Positions 29,446 to 29,842 of a stretch of 29,842 nucleotides of DNA are shown piece by piece (the stretch's first letter is position 1; each line of letters opens with the position of its first letter). Source of the DNA: Paraktedonobacter sp036384215 (GTDB taxonomy: Bacteria; Chloroflexota; Ktedonobacteria; Ktedonobacterales; Ktedonobacteraceae); the NCBI GenBank assembly GCA_036384215.1, contig DASVMX010000548.1, forward strand, positions 1-29,842, written 5' to 3'. The position numbers were made by a program, and so were the translations under genes. The notes under the pieces were generated by a model. It saw only the letters and a list, made by a program, of their open reading frames with translations. It had not been told where the DNA came from and searched no databases.

Positions 29446-29842
29446 TTGGCAACCTTATCTGACAAAGCTCGCGCGTTTCTGGCTCATACACAGGTTTGGT
29501 GAATGATGAGTTTATATAAGAGAAAGTGATCTTTCCCTTGAGTGCAACAACCATTGTGGTTACGAGATTATGGAAGAGTTTTCACCAAACCTGTGTATGA
29601 GCCCGTTTCTGAATGAAAAACGCTTCGCCGTCCTGGCGACGACGAACGCCGACGGCACGGTACAACAGACCACTATGTGGTATCTGCTGGATGGCAATAC
29701 CATCATGATGAATACCAAAGCCGGACGCGTGAAGGACCGCAACCTGCGCCGCGATCCGCGCATCTCGATCTGCATCGAGGGTGGCTATAACTACCTGACC
29801 ATCAGCGGCTCTGTTGAATTGATCGAGGATCAGGAGACAGCT
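29446..29842 (+). pseudogene. F420-type PPOX-class flavin/deazaflavin oxidoreductase gene, interrupted by an insertion and cut by the window end
   Basis: GGAGG 7 nt before a TTG opens MATLSDKARAFL, then an inserted element brings a stop (TGA at 29500-29502). After the element the frame resumes as NEKRFAVLATTNADGTVQQTTMW, YLLDGNTIMMNTKAGRVKDRNL, RRDPRISICIEGG and runs to the window end. This is the split-barrel PPOX fold of F420-dependent reductases. Deleting the element and one 7-bp duplicate joins ARAFL to NEKRF without a gap. An ATG inside the element (29570) reads in frame into the second part, so a shortened protein with a new N-terminus is possible. Location beside cofC supports an F420 link. 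Confidence 0.88.
29474..29610. mobile_element. MITE-like inverted-repeat insertion with 7-bp target duplication
   Basis: The element is 123 bp (29481-29603). It starts GGCTCATACACAGG and ends CCTGTGTATGAGCC, with perfect 23-bp terminal inverted repeats (29481-29503 and 29581-29603). It is flanked by CGTTTCT at 29474-29480 and 29604-29610. The 77-bp interior holds no gene, only a small GAAAG-TGAT-CTTTC hairpin. This is the structure of a non-autonomous transposon moved by a transposase encoded elsewhere. The family cannot be named from this sequence. Confidence 0.88.

Noticed and set aside
29481..29603. The inserted element as an intron or integron attC site
   Set aside because: It has flanking direct repeats and perfect terminal inverted repeats with no intron core or attC-type boxes, so transposition explains it better.
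1..29842. tRNA, rRNA, CRISPR arrays or transposase genes
   Set aside because: None recognised on either strand: no regularly spaced repeats, cloverleaf-like conserved loops or transposase motifs.

Overview
The window looks like chromosomal DNA of a Ktedonobacteria-type member of the Chloroflexota. The basis is moderately high GC, a split F420-biosynthesis cluster, an MsnO8-type luciferase-like oxidoreductase, a zinc-ribbon serine/threonine kinase with C-terminal membrane helices, sedolisin and PadR/WYL regulators, and AAGGAG-type ribosome sites with occasional TTG/GTG starts. The lineage is inferred from protein style and gene content; no search was run.

Layout. 1-5.5 kb: a kumamolisin-like acid protease, a WYL regulator, a small unknown protein, then a PadR regulator translationally coupled to an unusual PP2C phosphatase that carries a permease-prefix-like N-terminus, and a VOC protein. 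5.6-8.7 kb: an SCP2 protein with a clear promoter/operator, divergent from an orphan molybdopterin hydroxylase large subunit. 8.7-15.9 kb: a carbohydrate locus of a LacI regulator with three near-identical operators, a lipoprotein sugar-binding protein, two MalF/MalG-type permeases and a GH127 (beta-L-arabinofuranosidase family) enzyme. No transport ATPase is present, so one is presumably shared from elsewhere. 16-18.8 kb: a two-subunit family-I CoA-transferase divergent from a LysR regulator whose promoter predicts a leaderless mRNA.

19-24.2 kb: a secreted TIGR03118-like beta-propeller protein, a small membrane protein with Pho-box-like repeats in its promoter, a nucleotidyltransferase/unknown-protein pair resembling a toxin-antitoxin module, a decayed chimera of a MerR C-terminus and a molybdopterin hydroxylase, an LLM flavin oxidoreductase and another small membrane protein. 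24.4-26 kb: a membrane-anchored protein kinase with an excellent promoter. 26-29.4 kb: coenzyme F420 biosynthesis (cofE, a nitroreductase, cofD, cofC). The window ends in an F420-type PPOX gene split by a 123-bp inverted-repeat element with a 7-bp target duplication. Removing the element and one repeat copy restores the reading frame exactly.

The F420 genes, the PPOX fragment and perhaps the LLM oxidoreductase form a coherent deazaflavin redox theme; the 9-16 kb locus forms an arabinoside uptake and hydrolysis theme. Many intergenic regions hold long, near-perfect hairpins of unrelated sequence. Most sit where terminators are expected, but two lie between divergent genes, where a terminator role does not fit. 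No tRNA, rRNA, CRISPR array or transposase gene was recognised.
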